This document shows, piece after piece, positions 7,916-15,902 of a stretch of 16,589 nt of DNA. The stretch lies in NCBI GenBank assembly GCA_014376915.1, contig JACMQP010000309.1:1-16589 (forward strand), in the 5' to 3' direction. The translations under genes were made by a program, and so were the position numbers. Position 1 is the first letter of the stretch, and each line of letters starts with the position of its first letter. A model generated the notes under the pieces. That model was not told where the DNA came from, did no database searches, and saw only the letters and a program-made list of their open reading frames with translations. Source of the stretch: Ramlibacter sp. GTDB taxonomy: Bacteria > Pseudomonadota > Gammaproteobacteria > Burkholderiales > Burkholderiaceae.

Positions 7916-7975
7916 AACAGCTGCTCCATGGGGTCGGCTGACCATTTTATGGGGCTGTAGGAGAATCGCAGCACT

Positions 7976-8419
7976 ATGTCGAACATCGCAAACCTGCTCA
8001 AGAATGAAATCACCCGTGTGGCCCGCAAGGAAGTCCGCGCGCAAACCAAAGGCCTCAAGCAGGCGATCGCCCCGTACCGGGCGCAGATCGCGGAGCTCAG
8101 GCGCCGGACCCGCGAGCTCGAGCTGCAGGTCAAGCGGCTCGGCCGGCAGACGGCCAGGGCGGCGTCTGCTTCGAGCGACGGCGAGGAGACGGGGGAGCGC
8201 AATCTGCGCTTCAGCGCCAAGGGCCTGGCCGCGCAGCGGCGCCGGCTGGGACTGTCGGCGCAGGCGTTCGGCGCGCTGATCGGCGCCTCCGGCCAGTCGG
8301 TCTACAAGTGGGAAGAGGGCAAGGCCCGGCCCCGTGCCAAGAACCTGCCCGCCATTGCGGCGCTACGCACCATGGGCAAAAAGGAAGCGGCGGCCCGCCT
8401 CGCCGCCCTGAAAAGCTAG
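7976..8419 (+). CDS. HTH DNA-binding protein with N-terminal coiled coil
   Basis: This 147-residue protein has two parts. Residues 1-62 are a highly charged helix with heptad character ([20 protein letters not shown]), probably a dimerising coiled coil. Residues 80-125 form an XRE-type helix-turn-helix ([20 protein letters not shown], then [18 protein letters not shown]). A short basic linker joins them. It is probably a cytoplasmic transcription factor or nucleoid-type protein. Targets are unknown; a natural guess is itself and the divergent UPF0149/aldolase pair, whose start is about 60 bases away. The ATG has AGGAG at 7959-7963 with a rather long 12-base gap. CTGACC (7938-7943), 17 bp, GAGAAT (7961-7966) could be its promoter. 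The cation transporter gene follows after 32 bases. Confidence 0.85.
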   Translation: MSNIANLLKNEITRVARKEVRAQTKGLKQAIAPYRAQIAELRRRTRELELQVKRLGRQTARAASASSDGEETGERNLRFSAKGLAAQRRRLGLSAQAFGALIGASGQSVYKWEEGKARPRAKNLPAIAALRTMGKKEAAARLAALKS

Positions 8420-8451
8420 GCCGCCCGGCCCGCCGCCGCCTGCGAGCCGCC

Positions 8452-9399
8452 TTGGCCGAGCCCTCCTCCAAGACCGTCGTCTACGCCGCCCTCATCGGCA
8501 ACCTGCTGGTGGCCGTCACCAAGGGCGTCGCTGCGGCCATGACCGGCAGCTCGTCGATGCTGAGCGAGGCGGTGCACTCTCTGGTCGACACCGGCAACGA
8601 GGTGCTGCTGCTGTACGGCATGCACCGGGCGCAGATGCGGGCCACGCCGGAACACCCGATCGGCCATGGCCGCGAGCTGTATTTCTGGAGCTTCATCGTC
8701 GCCGTGCTGATCTTCGCGCTGGGCGCCGGCGTATCGATCTTCGAGGGCGCCGCGCACATGCGCGACCCGGAGCCGGTGCGGCAGGCCTGGGTCAACTACG
8801 TCGTGCTGGCGCTGGCATTCGTCTTCGAGGGCGCGTCGTGGGCCGTCTCGCTGCGCCAGTACCTGGCGGCCAAGGGCGACCTGGGTTTCTTCGAGGCCTT
8901 CCGCCGCAGCAAGGACCCGACGTCGTTCATGGTGCTGTTTGAGGACAGCGCGGCGCTGGTCGGCATCGTGCTGGCTGCGGCCGGCACCTATGCGTCCGAC
9001 AGCCTCGGGATGCCGATGCTCGACGGTGCTGCCTCGGTCGCCATCGGCTTGGTGCTGGCCGTTGTCGCGGTGCTGCTGGCCCGCGAAAGCAAGAGCCTGC
9101 TGATCGGCGAGCGCGCCGACCGCGCCCTGAGCGACTCGATCCTGCGGGTGGCCGGCGAGGTGCCCTCGGTGGCCCGCGCCAACGGGCTGATCACCGTGCA
9201 GCTGGCGCCCGACCAGGTGCTGGCCGCGCTGAGCCTCGAGTTTGCCGACGACCTGTGCACCCCGGCGATCGAGCAGGCCGTCACCGAGATCGAGAAGCGC
9301 GTGAAGGCCGCCCACCCGGAGGTGGTGACGCTGTTCGTCAAGCCGCAGACCGAGCGCACCTACCAGGAGGCGGTGCGCAGGCTGGAAGCGGGGCGCTGA
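8452..9399 (+). CDS. Cation diffusion facilitator (CDF) transporter
   Basis: This 315-residue protein is typical of the CDF family, proton-driven divalent metal exporters of the inner membrane. Six membrane segments can be placed, starting YAALIGNLLVAVTKGVAAAM (residues 11-30). The second carries the metal-site motif His42-x3-Asp46 (VHSLVDTGNE), followed by HPIGHGRELYFWSF at 68-81. In the fifth segment the usual HxxxD is replaced by Glu164-Asp165 (LFEDSAAL). This indicates a branch that includes ZnT9-like proteins and differs from classical ZitB/CzcD. A cytoplasmic regulatory domain follows (about 215-300). No ATG precedes the conserved N-terminus after the upstream stop. TTG at 8452 gives MAEPSSKTVVYAAL, matching the usual family start, though its ribosome site is weak. 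Metal specificity is not predictable. Confidence 0.88.
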   Translation: MAEPSSKTVVYAALIGNLLVAVTKGVAAAMTGSSSMLSEAVHSLVDTGNEVLLLYGMHRAQMRATPEHPIGHGRELYFWSFIVAVLIFALGAGVSIFEGAAHMRDPEPVRQAWVNYVVLALAFVFEGASWAVSLRQYLAAKGDLGFFEAFRRSKDPTSFMVLFEDSAALVGIVLAAAGTYASDSLGMPMLDGAASVAIGLVLAVVAVLLARESKSLLIGERADRALSDSILRVAGEVPSVARANGLITVQLAPDQVLAALSLEFADDLCTPAIEQAVTEIEKRVKAAHPEVVTLFVKPQTERTYQEAVRRLEAGR

Positions 9400-9440
9400 G
9401 CCGGCAGCCGGGCGTTACCGGTGGGCGGCGAGGTGCAAGC

Positions 9441-9566
9441 TCAATACCGGCACATCGTCTTTCCGACATCGACACGGAGCAGCCGATACCCCAGCGTTTC
9501 CGCCTTCCGGGCTTCCCTGGGGGACAGCGCGAAGACCCCCATCAGCCCATTGCCAAGCCCGCACAT
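9441..9566 (-). CDS. Possible 41-aa small protein in an otherwise empty gap
   Basis: The 298-base stretch between the CDF gene and the DUF3943 gene holds no recognisable gene. One short minus-strand frame reads plausibly as protein: MCGLGNGLMGVF, then ALSPREARKAETLGYRLL, ending TMCRY and TGA. It has GC-rich third positions, a charged helix and paired Cys near both ends. There is no good ribosome site before the ATG at 9566 and I recognise no family. It could equally be chance or the remnant of a longer gene. Confidence 0.25.
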   Translation of the reverse strand: MCGLGNGLMGVFALSPREARKAETLGYRLLRVDVGKTMCRY

Positions 9567-9697
9567 GGCAGGGGGAGCAAGTCCTCGGACCGGCCAGCAA
9601 GGCCGGCGCGATGACTAGCGCACAACTTCCCCATCCGGAAAATTGCCGGCATGCCTGCGCCGAGCCGGACCTGAACGCCTCCGGGGCTATCTGGTGG

Positions 9698-11122
9698 CTA
9701 CCGCCAATCCACCGTCCCGAATCGGTCCTGCCCGAGCAACGTGTAGAAAATGCCGACGGTGCCGCGGGTCTGGCGGGTGTCCTCGAACCCGGGGAACGAC
9801 GCGTTGCGGCGGTTCCAGAGGTATTTGACGGTGATGGCGTGCAGCTTGCTCACGCGGTGGGTCAGGCTGATCTCGGCGCGGGCGATGTTGTCGTGGCCGC
9901 GCGGGCCGTTGGTGCTGGCGCGGGTGACGAAGTACTCGCGCGCCGTCAGGTCCAGCGAGGTGCGGTCGCCATCGATCACGCGCAGCGCCAGCAGCGCTTG
10001 CGGCGTGGTGCCGTAGTGGTAGTCGCGTTCGGTGCCGCCGTGCACCGTGCCGACCGCCGCATAGCCGATGCCGGCCATGGCCGAGCCCTGCACCACGAAG
10101 CGGTCGTTGGCCCGCCACTGGCCGGTGGTGCCGAGCGACAGCGCGGTGCTCGAGATGCGGAAGGTCTGCGGCGAGATGTAGTCGTAGCTGCCGTACAGGC
10201 CCCAGATGCCGCGGTAGCGGTCGCGCGCCGCCGAATAGTCACGGCCGAACAGCAGGCCGCGCGTCATCACCGTTTCGAACCAGCTGGCCGTCGAGCCGGT
10301 GGCCTCGAAGGCGAAGTAGTCGAACGGCCGCTGGTACCGGTAGCCGTCCTTGCCCGGCAGCCCGTATTCGATCGAAAAGTTGGCCTGCGCCTCGTTGCGC
10401 TTGAGCAGCGTGGAGATGCCTTGTTCGTTCTGCGCAGTGCCCATCAGCCCGAGCTGCAGCCGGCTGTAATAGGCCGGGTTGCGGCTGGCGAAGATGCTGT
10501 CGAAGCGCTTGCCGTACACCAGCCGGTTGAAGCCGGTCGAGGGCGAGATGACGGCTGCGAGTGCCTCGCGCATCGGCCCGGGCACGCCGTCTCCGTGTTC
10601 GAGCACCAGGCTGGCCATGCGGAACAGCGATTCGCCCAGAAACGCGCCACCGACGCCGGAGGCGATCTGGTCGTTGGTCGAAGGACGGGTGTTCTCGCCG
10701 GCCAGTTCCCAGCCGATGCTGCCGGCGAAGGTGTAGCCGGCCGACTCCCAGAAGTTCAGGCCGGCCGAGCGCGCGAAGCCGTGGTACATCGAGCCCTGGT
10801 ACGGATGCCCGAGCTGGTTGATGTGGAAGTCGTCGCTGTCGACGCCCCAGCTGCGGCGCAGGTTGCGGCGAATCGAATTCAGGGTGACGTTGTAGTCGGG
10901 GGAGCCGCTGGTGGCGTGGTTGACCCGATTGAGGAGGAGGTCGAAGCCCAGGATTTCCCACGCCGGCACCGCGTAGTTCTTCTCCATCACCGGCTCCACC
11001 ACCGGGTCCGGCATCTCGGAGGGCCGCGGTTTCAGGCCCTGGGCCGCGCACAGGCCCGACGCCAACACGACCGACCCGACGACGCCGATTTTCAGGGCTG
11101 TTGCCCGCAGCGAGCTCCTCAT
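9698..11122 (-). CDS. DUF3943 family secreted, probably outer-membrane protein
   Basis: This 474-residue protein has a Sec signal peptide at residues 1-28 (MRSSLRATALKIGVVGSVVL then ASGLCAA; the Cys is not in a good lipobox). The DUF3943 signature follows, with DDFHINQLGHPYQGSMYHGF at about 97-116, GLNFWESAGYTFAGSIGWEL at 121-140, and then PSTNDQIASGVGGAFLGES. The second half alternates polar and hydrophobic residues, as in beta strands (YRGIWGLYGSYDYISPQTFR). It ends TRGTVGIFYTLLGQDRFGTV, so an outer-membrane barrel is likely. AGGAG at 11132-11128 stands five bases before the ATG, confirming the start. The gene is divergent from the DUF2868/DUF3482 gene, with 110 bases between. Function is unknown. 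An envelope role is inferred from the signal peptide and strand pattern. Confidence 0.85.
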   Translation of the reverse strand: MRSSLRATALKIGVVGSVVLASGLCAAQGLKPRPSEMPDPVVEPVMEKNYAVPAWEILGFDLLLNRVNHATSGSPDYNVTLNSIRRNLRRSWGVDSDDFHINQLGHPYQGSMYHGFARSAGLNFWESAGYTFAGSIGWELAGENTRPSTNDQIASGVGGAFLGESLFRMASLVLEHGDGVPGPMREALAAVISPSTGFNRLVYGKRFDSIFASRNPAYYSRLQLGLMGTAQNEQGISTLLKRNEAQANFSIEYGLPGKDGYRYQRPFDYFAFEATGSTASWFETVMTRGLLFGRDYSAARDRYRGIWGLYGSYDYISPQTFRISSTALSLGTTGQWRANDRFVVQGSAMAGIGYAAVGTVHGGTERDYHYGTTPQALLALRVIDGDRTSLDLTAREYFVTRASTNGPRGHDNIARAEISLTHRVSKLHAITVKYLWNRRNASFPGFEDTRQTRGTVGIFYTLLGQDRFGTVDWR

Positions 11123-11220
11123 GACGACTCCTGTTTTCGATGCCCGGACTGATGGCAGATTGCAGCGCCGCCGGGGGGTGATTCAGGGCTTGGGGCGCCA
11201 TTTCAACGGTGACCGCCCCG

Positions 11221-11235
11221 CATAATGCCGCGATG
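11221..11235 (+). promoter_or_regulatory. -10-like box six bases before the ATG (possible leaderless start)
   Basis: CATAAT at 11221-11226 (five of six matches to TATAAT) is followed by GCCGCG and then ATG at 11233. No ribosome binding site precedes this ATG, and no good -35 box stands at the proper distance. The arrangement matches that before the genes starting at 6064 and 15086. Confidence 0.35.
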
Positions 11236-13632
11236 CAAGGGACGGCCGACACGATCGCGATGAACGAGGAAGCGGCACGCCGCGTGCTGCTGGCGCAGTC
11301 GATCGAAACCGTCGACACCCTGGGCCGGCTGGTCAGCCAGGCCGAGCGCGAGCAGATCGACCGCGAGGCCGGCGCCGCCGCGCGGACACCCGGCGCGGCC
11401 AGCGACAAGGGCACGATCGGCCGATTCCTGCGGGCGCGGGCGGCGCTGGTGCTGCAGACCGCCGGCAAGCGGGATCGAGCCCTGGCGTCGCTGCAGGACG
11501 TGGGCGCCGGCGAGCGCTGGCTGCTGGCGGGAATTCCGCTGGCGGCGTTGCTGCTGGGCATTTTCACCGACCAGGTCGCCAATCCGCACCAGGTCAACCT
11601 GCTGTCCAAGCCGCTGCTGCTGCTGCTGCTGTGGAATCTGGTGGTGTACGCGCTGCTGCTGGCCAAGCTGCTGGCGCGCCGGCGCGGCCAGCCGCGGCCG
11701 CCGCGGTTCGCTGCGCTGCGCCAGTGGCTGGGCGGGCTGCGCGAATGGGGCCGGCGTCCGCGGCATCTGCGCGGCGAGGTGACGGCCGCCTTCCTCATGC
11801 GCTGGCACACGCTGACCGCGCCGCTCTACGGCTGGCGGCTGGCGCGGGTGATGCATCTGGCGGCGGCGGCGTGGGCGCTGGGCGTGGCGCTGTCGCTGTT
11901 CTTCGGCGGCGTCTGGGCCAGCTACGGTGTGCAGTGGGAAAGCACCTTCCTGTCCGCCGCCGATGTGCATCGTTTCCTCAGCGTGCTGTTCAAGCCGGTC
12001 ACGGCGCTGTTTCCGTGGGCCACGTTCTCGCTGGAGGACGTGCGCAGCCTGCGCGCAGCCGGTCCGCTGCCGTCGCCGGCGGACGCGGCCGACAACCTGA
12101 CCGGCCGCCGCTGGGTGTTTCTTTACACGGCGCTGCTGGCACTGGTGATCGTGCTGCCGCGGCTGGCGCTGGCGGCGTCTGCGTGGTGGCGCGAGCGCCG
12201 GCTGGCGCTCGCTGTCGCCATCGACCCGAGCGACGGCTATTACCAGCGCCTGCTCGCGCTGCTCAGCCCCGCGCGGGTGCAGCTGTGCCTGCTGGCGCAC
12301 CGCGGCGAAGACCGAGCCGCGCTGCTGCGCGTGCTGCTGCATCGCGTTGACGATGACCTGCCGGGCGTGAGCCTGGGGCAGGGCGCGTCACATGACTTGC
12401 TGCAGGGGCCTGGCGGCGAGCTCTTGCGGGTGATCGACCTGCCGCATGTCGCCGATCCTGCGTCGTTGCCGCCGAAGCGGTCCGTCGCCGAAGCGGGGGG
12501 CTGGACGGCAAGGCTGCTGGACCTGCTGGGCAAGCCGCCCACCCCCGCGCTGCGGATCGAGCCGGCGCTGCAGGTCGCGCGGGACGAGGGCGACGTCGTG
12601 CTGCATGTCGTCAGCAGCCCGGCGGATCCCGCCGCCGCCAGCGCGCTGCTGGCCTGGCTGGGCAAGCCGGTGCTGCTGCTGGTGAACGGCGGCGGCGAAT
12701 TGCTGGCGGATACCGCCGCCGCAGCGGCGGTGCTGCCGTTCGACGGGTTCGCGCGCTGCTGGGTGCAGGAGCGGGTCCTGCTCGACGCCATCGGCCGCTG
12801 CCTGCCGGAGCACAAGGCCGTCGGATTCGGACGGCTGGCCCGGGCCTGGGACGAACGCAACCTCGACCACTTGCGTGAAGCCATGGCGGTGATCGCGCGC
12901 CATCTGCTGGAAGCAGCGCGCCAGACCGAGGACGTCGGCAAGGCGCCGCGTTCTCTGATCAGCCTGGTGAGCCCGGGCGAGCGCAACGCCAACGACCGTC
13001 GCACACGCGAGGCGATGGCGGCCGTGGTCGCGCGGCTGCAGCGCTCCGATGCCGAGGCGACGTCCCGGCTGCTGGCGCTGCACGGCATCGACCAAGGCGC
13101 GGCCGCCGACCTGAACCAGCGGCTGGAAGAAAAGTTCGTGGTGCAGCAGGCGATCAGCGCCGGGCAGGCCGGGATGGCCGGCGCGGCGACCGGCGCGGCG
13201 ATGGGCGTGTCGATCGACCTGCTCACCGCCGGCCTCACCCTCGGCCTGGCCGCAGCGGCCGGCGCCGTGGTCGGCGGCGGCGCGGCCTGGGTGGCGGCGG
13301 TGTGGAAGAACCAGTCGACGCCGGCCGGCAATTCGGTGGTGCAACTGAGCGACGACATGCTGCAGGCGATGGCCGAGGCGGGTTTGCTGCGGTACCTGGC
13401 GGTGATCCATTTCGGCCGCGGCACCGGCGCCAGCCGAAGCGAGATCCGCCCCGAATGGCGCAGCGAGGTGGTCGCCGCCGTCGAACGCCGCAGTGCCGAC
13501 CTGAAGGAGCAATGGGTCCTGGCCCGCGCCCGGCAGCAGGCGCTCGAACCGGCGGCAGCGCTGGTCGGCATCCTGGAGGCGATCGCGCTTGGCGTGTTGA
13601 CGCAGCTGTATCCCGCCACGCCGGCTGTCTGA
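11233..13632 (+). CDS. DUF2868-DUF3482 fusion membrane protein with degenerate GTPase domain
   Basis: This 799-residue protein reads as two families joined. Residues 10-345 follow DUF2868, with NEEAARRVLLAQSIETVDT, an acidic SQAEREQIDRE, and membrane segments near 97-112 (LLAGIPLAALLLGIFTDQVA), 126-148, 205-226 and 296-318. Residues from about 490 follow the C-terminal half of DUF3482 proteins, including LLALHGID at 613-620. A glycine-rich hydrophobic hairpin occupies about 643-690 (GMAGAATGAAMGVSIDLLTA). DUF3482 proteins normally begin with a P-loop GTPase domain. The matching stretch here (about 348-490) reads LLAHRGEDRAALLRVLL where GxxNxGKTSLLR is expected, and DLPH where DTPG is expected. 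No Walker A exists anywhere in the protein. The ATG at 11233 is my choice; 11260 (before NEEAARR) is nearer the family start, and neither has a ribosome site. After the stop there are 179 bases, without a clear gene, to a convergent AsmA-like gene. Confidence 0.8.
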   Translation: MQGTADTIAMNEEAARRVLLAQSIETVDTLGRLVSQAEREQIDREAGAAARTPGAASDKGTIGRFLRARAALVLQTAGKRDRALASLQDVGAGERWLLAGIPLAALLLGIFTDQVANPHQVNLLSKPLLLLLLWNLVVYALLLAKLLARRRGQPRPPRFAALRQWLGGLREWGRRPRHLRGEVTAAFLMRWHTLTAPLYGWRLARVMHLAAAAWALGVALSLFFGGVWASYGVQWESTFLSAADVHRFLSVLFKPVTALFPWATFSLEDVRSLRAAGPLPSPADAADNLTGRRWVFLYTALLALVIVLPRLALAASAWWRERRLALAVAIDPSDGYYQRLLALLSPARVQLCLLAHRGEDRAALLRVLLHRVDDDLPGVSLGQGASHDLLQGPGGELLRVIDLPHVADPASLPPKRSVAEAGGWTARLLDLLGKPPTPALRIEPALQVARDEGDVVLHVVSSPADPAAASALLAWLGKPVLLLVNGGGELLADTAAAAAVLPFDGFARCWVQERVLLDAIGRCLPEHKAVGFGRLARAWDERNLDHLREAMAVIARHLLEAARQTEDVGKAPRSLISLVSPGERNANDRRTREAMAAVVARLQRSDAEATSRLLALHGIDQGAAADLNQRLEEKFVVQQAISAGQAGMAGAATGAAMGVSIDLLTAGLTLGLAAAAGAVVGGGAAWVAAVWKNQSTPAGNSVVQLSDDMLQAMAEAGLLRYLAVIHFGRGTGASRSEIRPEWRSEVVAAVERRSADLKEQWVLARARQQALEPAAALVGILEAIALGVLTQLYPATPAV

Positions 13633-13811
13633 CGGCCTGTCTACGGCCCGCATCCCCTCGCCATGCTCCGGATCCAGCCACCAGGCCGCCGACCAGCCCC
13701 TTGCCGGCCATTTCCGGCGCGCCCAGCAGGCCCGTGCGTCCTCAGTGCTCGGCGCGGTCGGTGGGGCGCATTGGGGCAGTCGTGCCGTGCGCTGCCGGGA
13801 GCAGTTGCCGG

Positions 13812-15086
13812 TCAGCGCGCCGGCTTCGCCGCGCTGGCGCCGAACAGCTTGCCGACCGCGGCGCCCACGCTGGCGCCAATGGCGGTGCCGATGCCGGGCA
13901 GCACGGCGGTGCCGATCGCCGCTCCGGTCACGGCGCCGGCGATGGCGCTCCTGGGCACCGTGACCAGGGGATGGTCCAGCGGGCCCGCCACTTTCAGCGG
14001 CACGCCGACCAGGCCGCCGGCCAGGTCGACCGTCAGCTGGCCGTCGATGCGCCGGTTGGCGATGACGCCCTCGCCGTGGGCGCTGAAGGTCTGTCCCCTG
14101 GCCTGCAGGCCGGTGTAGCGCACCACCATGCCGTCGGCCGTGTTCTGCGTGTCCATCTGGCCGCCGAGCGACAGCAGCGCGGTCTGGCCGGCCCGGTCCT
14201 GCCCGAAGCTGCGGATCGCCTTGTCGACGTCGATGTGCAACAGCTTCGGCGCGGCCACGGTGAAGGTGGTCCGCGTGTGCAGCGAGCGGGCCAGTTCGCC
14301 GATGCCCTTGCCGCCAGCGGAGAGCGTGGTCTGGCCCGAAGCCTTGCCTTGCACGGCCGAATGCCGCTTGAAGCTCGCGAGCGCGCTGGCGACGTCGATG
14401 CCGCGCGGCGCGAGCTGTCCGGTCAGCACCAGTGTGTCGCCGGGGCCGGTTTTGAGCATCACCTCGCCGTCGGCCGTGCCGCCGCCGACTTGCAACCGGA
14501 CCTGCCAGCGGTTGCTGTCTCCCGGCGTCAGGACCAGCCGCACGACCGGAAGCACGCCGGGCCGCACCACGTCGGCTTCGCGCAGCTGCCAGTCGGGGCC
14601 GAACAGCGCCGTGCCGCCGAACTCGAGCGGGGTGCCGTGGCGGGTGATCCAGACCACGTCGCGGAACTCCAGCCGCGCCAGCTGCACCGCCGCGGCTTCG
14701 TTGCCGGTGGCGGCGGGCTGCATCCGCAGCGCGCCCAGCGACAGCTGTGGCAGCACAGCGCCGTCCACCAGCACGTCGTCGAGTTGCACCTTGCCGCGCA
14801 GCAGGGGAAGGAGGGCTGCTTGCGCCACCAGCCGCTTGATGCGGACCGGCTGCGGCTGCACGGTCTGGGCATCCTCGATGATCAGTTCCGGTCGCGGCCA
14901 GAGCTTGAGGTGCGCCGAGGCGATGGTCACCTCGACGCCCAGTCGCGCTGCGGCCTGCGCCCGGATCTCCTTGATCACCTGCGCGTCGGACGGAACCAGC
15001 CTGGCGTAGGCCAGCGCCAGTGCGGCAGCCGCCGCGGCGACACCGACGGCGATCCACGACAACGCAAGGCGCACGGTTCTACTCAT
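13812..15086 (-). CDS. AsmA-like envelope protein with glycine-zipper C-terminus
   Basis: This 424-residue protein has an N-terminal signal anchor (residues 5-27, VRLALSWIAVGVAAAAAALA). A typical AsmA/YhjG-like start follows: IKEIRAQAAARLGVEVTIAS then LKLWPRPELIIEDAQT and LPLLRGKVQLDDVLVDGAVL. The middle is strand-rich, as in the AsmA/TamB bridge-like lipid-transfer group. A second AsmA block, GKGIGELARSLHTRTTFTV, appears near 270-290, and QLTVDLAGGLVGVPLKVAGPL near 353-373. The C-terminus from about 380 is unusual: AIAGAVTGAAIGTAVLPGIG and then AIGASVGAAVGKLFG, a GxxxG-rich hydrophobic stretch that could insert in a membrane or self-associate. E. coli AsmA is about 617 residues, so this is a short form. 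It is probably anchored in the inner membrane with a periplasmic body. No Shine-Dalgarno stands before the ATG. It lies 57 bases downstream of the znuB-like gene on the same strand. Confidence 0.8.
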   Translation of the reverse strand: MSRTVRLALSWIAVGVAAAAAALALAYARLVPSDAQVIKEIRAQAAARLGVEVTIASAHLKLWPRPELIIEDAQTVQPQPVRIKRLVAQAALLPLLRGKVQLDDVLVDGAVLPQLSLGALRMQPAATGNEAAAVQLARLEFRDVVWITRHGTPLEFGGTALFGPDWQLREADVVRPGVLPVVRLVLTPGDSNRWQVRLQVGGGTADGEVMLKTGPGDTLVLTGQLAPRGIDVASALASFKRHSAVQGKASGQTTLSAGGKGIGELARSLHTRTTFTVAAPKLLHIDVDKAIRSFGQDRAGQTALLSLGGQMDTQNTADGMVVRYTGLQARGQTFSAHGEGVIANRRIDGQLTVDLAGGLVGVPLKVAGPLDHPLVTVPRSAIAGAVTGAAIGTAVLPGIGTAIGASVGAAVGKLFGASAAKPAR

Positions 15087-15098
15087 CTTTTCACTCTA
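15084..15098 (-). promoter_or_regulatory. -10-like box six bases before the AsmA-like ATG
   Basis: On the minus strand TAGAGT (15098-15093) is followed by GAAAAG and the ATG at 15086. It matches TATAAT at four of six positions, and no convincing -35 box is seen, so support is weak on its own. GAAAAG could also serve as a poor ribosome site. The spacing equals that at 6064 and 11233. Confidence 0.25.
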
Positions 15099-15143
15099 TC
15101 CCGATCGCACGCCGGCGGCTGTAGGCCGCGGACGCCTGAGAGG

Positions 15144-15902
15144 CTAGGCCCGGCGGCGGATCAACGCGAATGCCAGTCCGCAGGCGGCCAGCGTCCAGAC
15201 GATCACGGCGCCCGAGGGCAGGTCCAGCACGGCCGACAGCGCCAGCCCCAGCGCATAGCCGGCGGCGCCAACCGCATAGCCGGCGACAAAACGCTGCCGG
15301 CCTTTCATGTCGCGGGTGGCCAGCGCCGGGATGATCAGGCTGGAGAACACCAGGTAGACGCCGACCACCTGAACCGATGCAGTCACGGCGATTGCGAAAG
15401 CCGCGTAGAAGCCGTAGCGGCCCAGCCGCTCGACCCACCCCAGCCAGATCGCCAGCGCCAGCAGCGCCGTCAGGCCACCCAGCCACAGCAGTTGCGACGT
15501 GCTGACCCAGAGGATCTGGCCGACCAGCAGGTCCTTCAGGTGTTCCCCGCCATGCGGGTTGCCGGCCAGCAGCAGGATGCCCGCGCACGCCGCCAGGATG
15601 AACATCACGCCGATCAGCGCTTCCTGCTCCTTCGGCATGCGCCGCTCCATCCACGTGAGCAGCAGGGCCCCGAGCAAGGCGGCGGTGACGGCGGCCAGCT
15701 GCACCTCGAAGCCGCCTTGCGGCAGGCCGAGCGCGTCGGCGCAGATCACGCCCAGGCCGGCAATCTGCGCGATCGCCAGGTCGATGAAGACGATGCCGCG
15801 GGCCAGCACCTGGCTGCCCAGCGGGACATGCGTCGCCAGCACCAGCAGCCCGGCGATGAAGGCCGGGCCCAGGATGCCGATGTCGATCGCGCTCCAGTTC
15901 AT
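15144..15902 (-). CDS. znuB: Metal ABC importer permease, ZnuB-like
   Basis: This 252-residue, very hydrophobic protein has seven to eight membrane segments and the ABC-3 (ZnuB/MntB/TroC) pattern. It opens MNWSAIDIGILGPAFIAGLL. Then come VLARGIVFIDLAIAQIAGLG near residue 33, the typical motif of this family, and later VVGVYLVFSSLIIPALATRD. It would form the membrane channel for zinc, possibly manganese or iron, with a ZnuC-type ATPase that is not in this window. The ATG at 15902 overlaps the stop of the upstream znuA-like gene (15899-15902). The frame is open further upstream, but that part lies inside znuA in another frame. The symbol is by family; the metal is not proven. Confidence 0.85.
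   Translation of the reverse strand: MNWSAIDIGILGPAFIAGLLVLATHVPLGSQVLARGIVFIDLAIAQIAGLGVICADALGLPQGGFEVQLAAVTAALLGALLLTWMERRMPKEQEALIGVMFILAACAGILLLAGNPHGGEHLKDLLVGQILWVSTSQLLWLGGLTALLALAIWLGWVERLGRYGFYAAFAIAVTASVQVVGVYLVFSSLIIPALATRDMKGRQRFVAGYAVGAAGYALGLALSAVLDLPSGAVIVWTLAACGLAFALIRRRA

Noticed and set aside
13633..13811. Convergent gap after the DUF2868/DUF3482 gene, inspected for a terminator or small gene.
   Set aside because: A GGCC-N7-GGCC hairpin is present but has no T-run, and the short frames are Arg/Pro-rich without ribosome sites.
12388..15057. Very long open minus-strand frame of nearly 900 codons.
   Set aside because: It spans two convergent real genes in the wrong frame and has Arg/Gly/Ala-rich, low-complexity composition typical of shadow frames in high-GC DNA.
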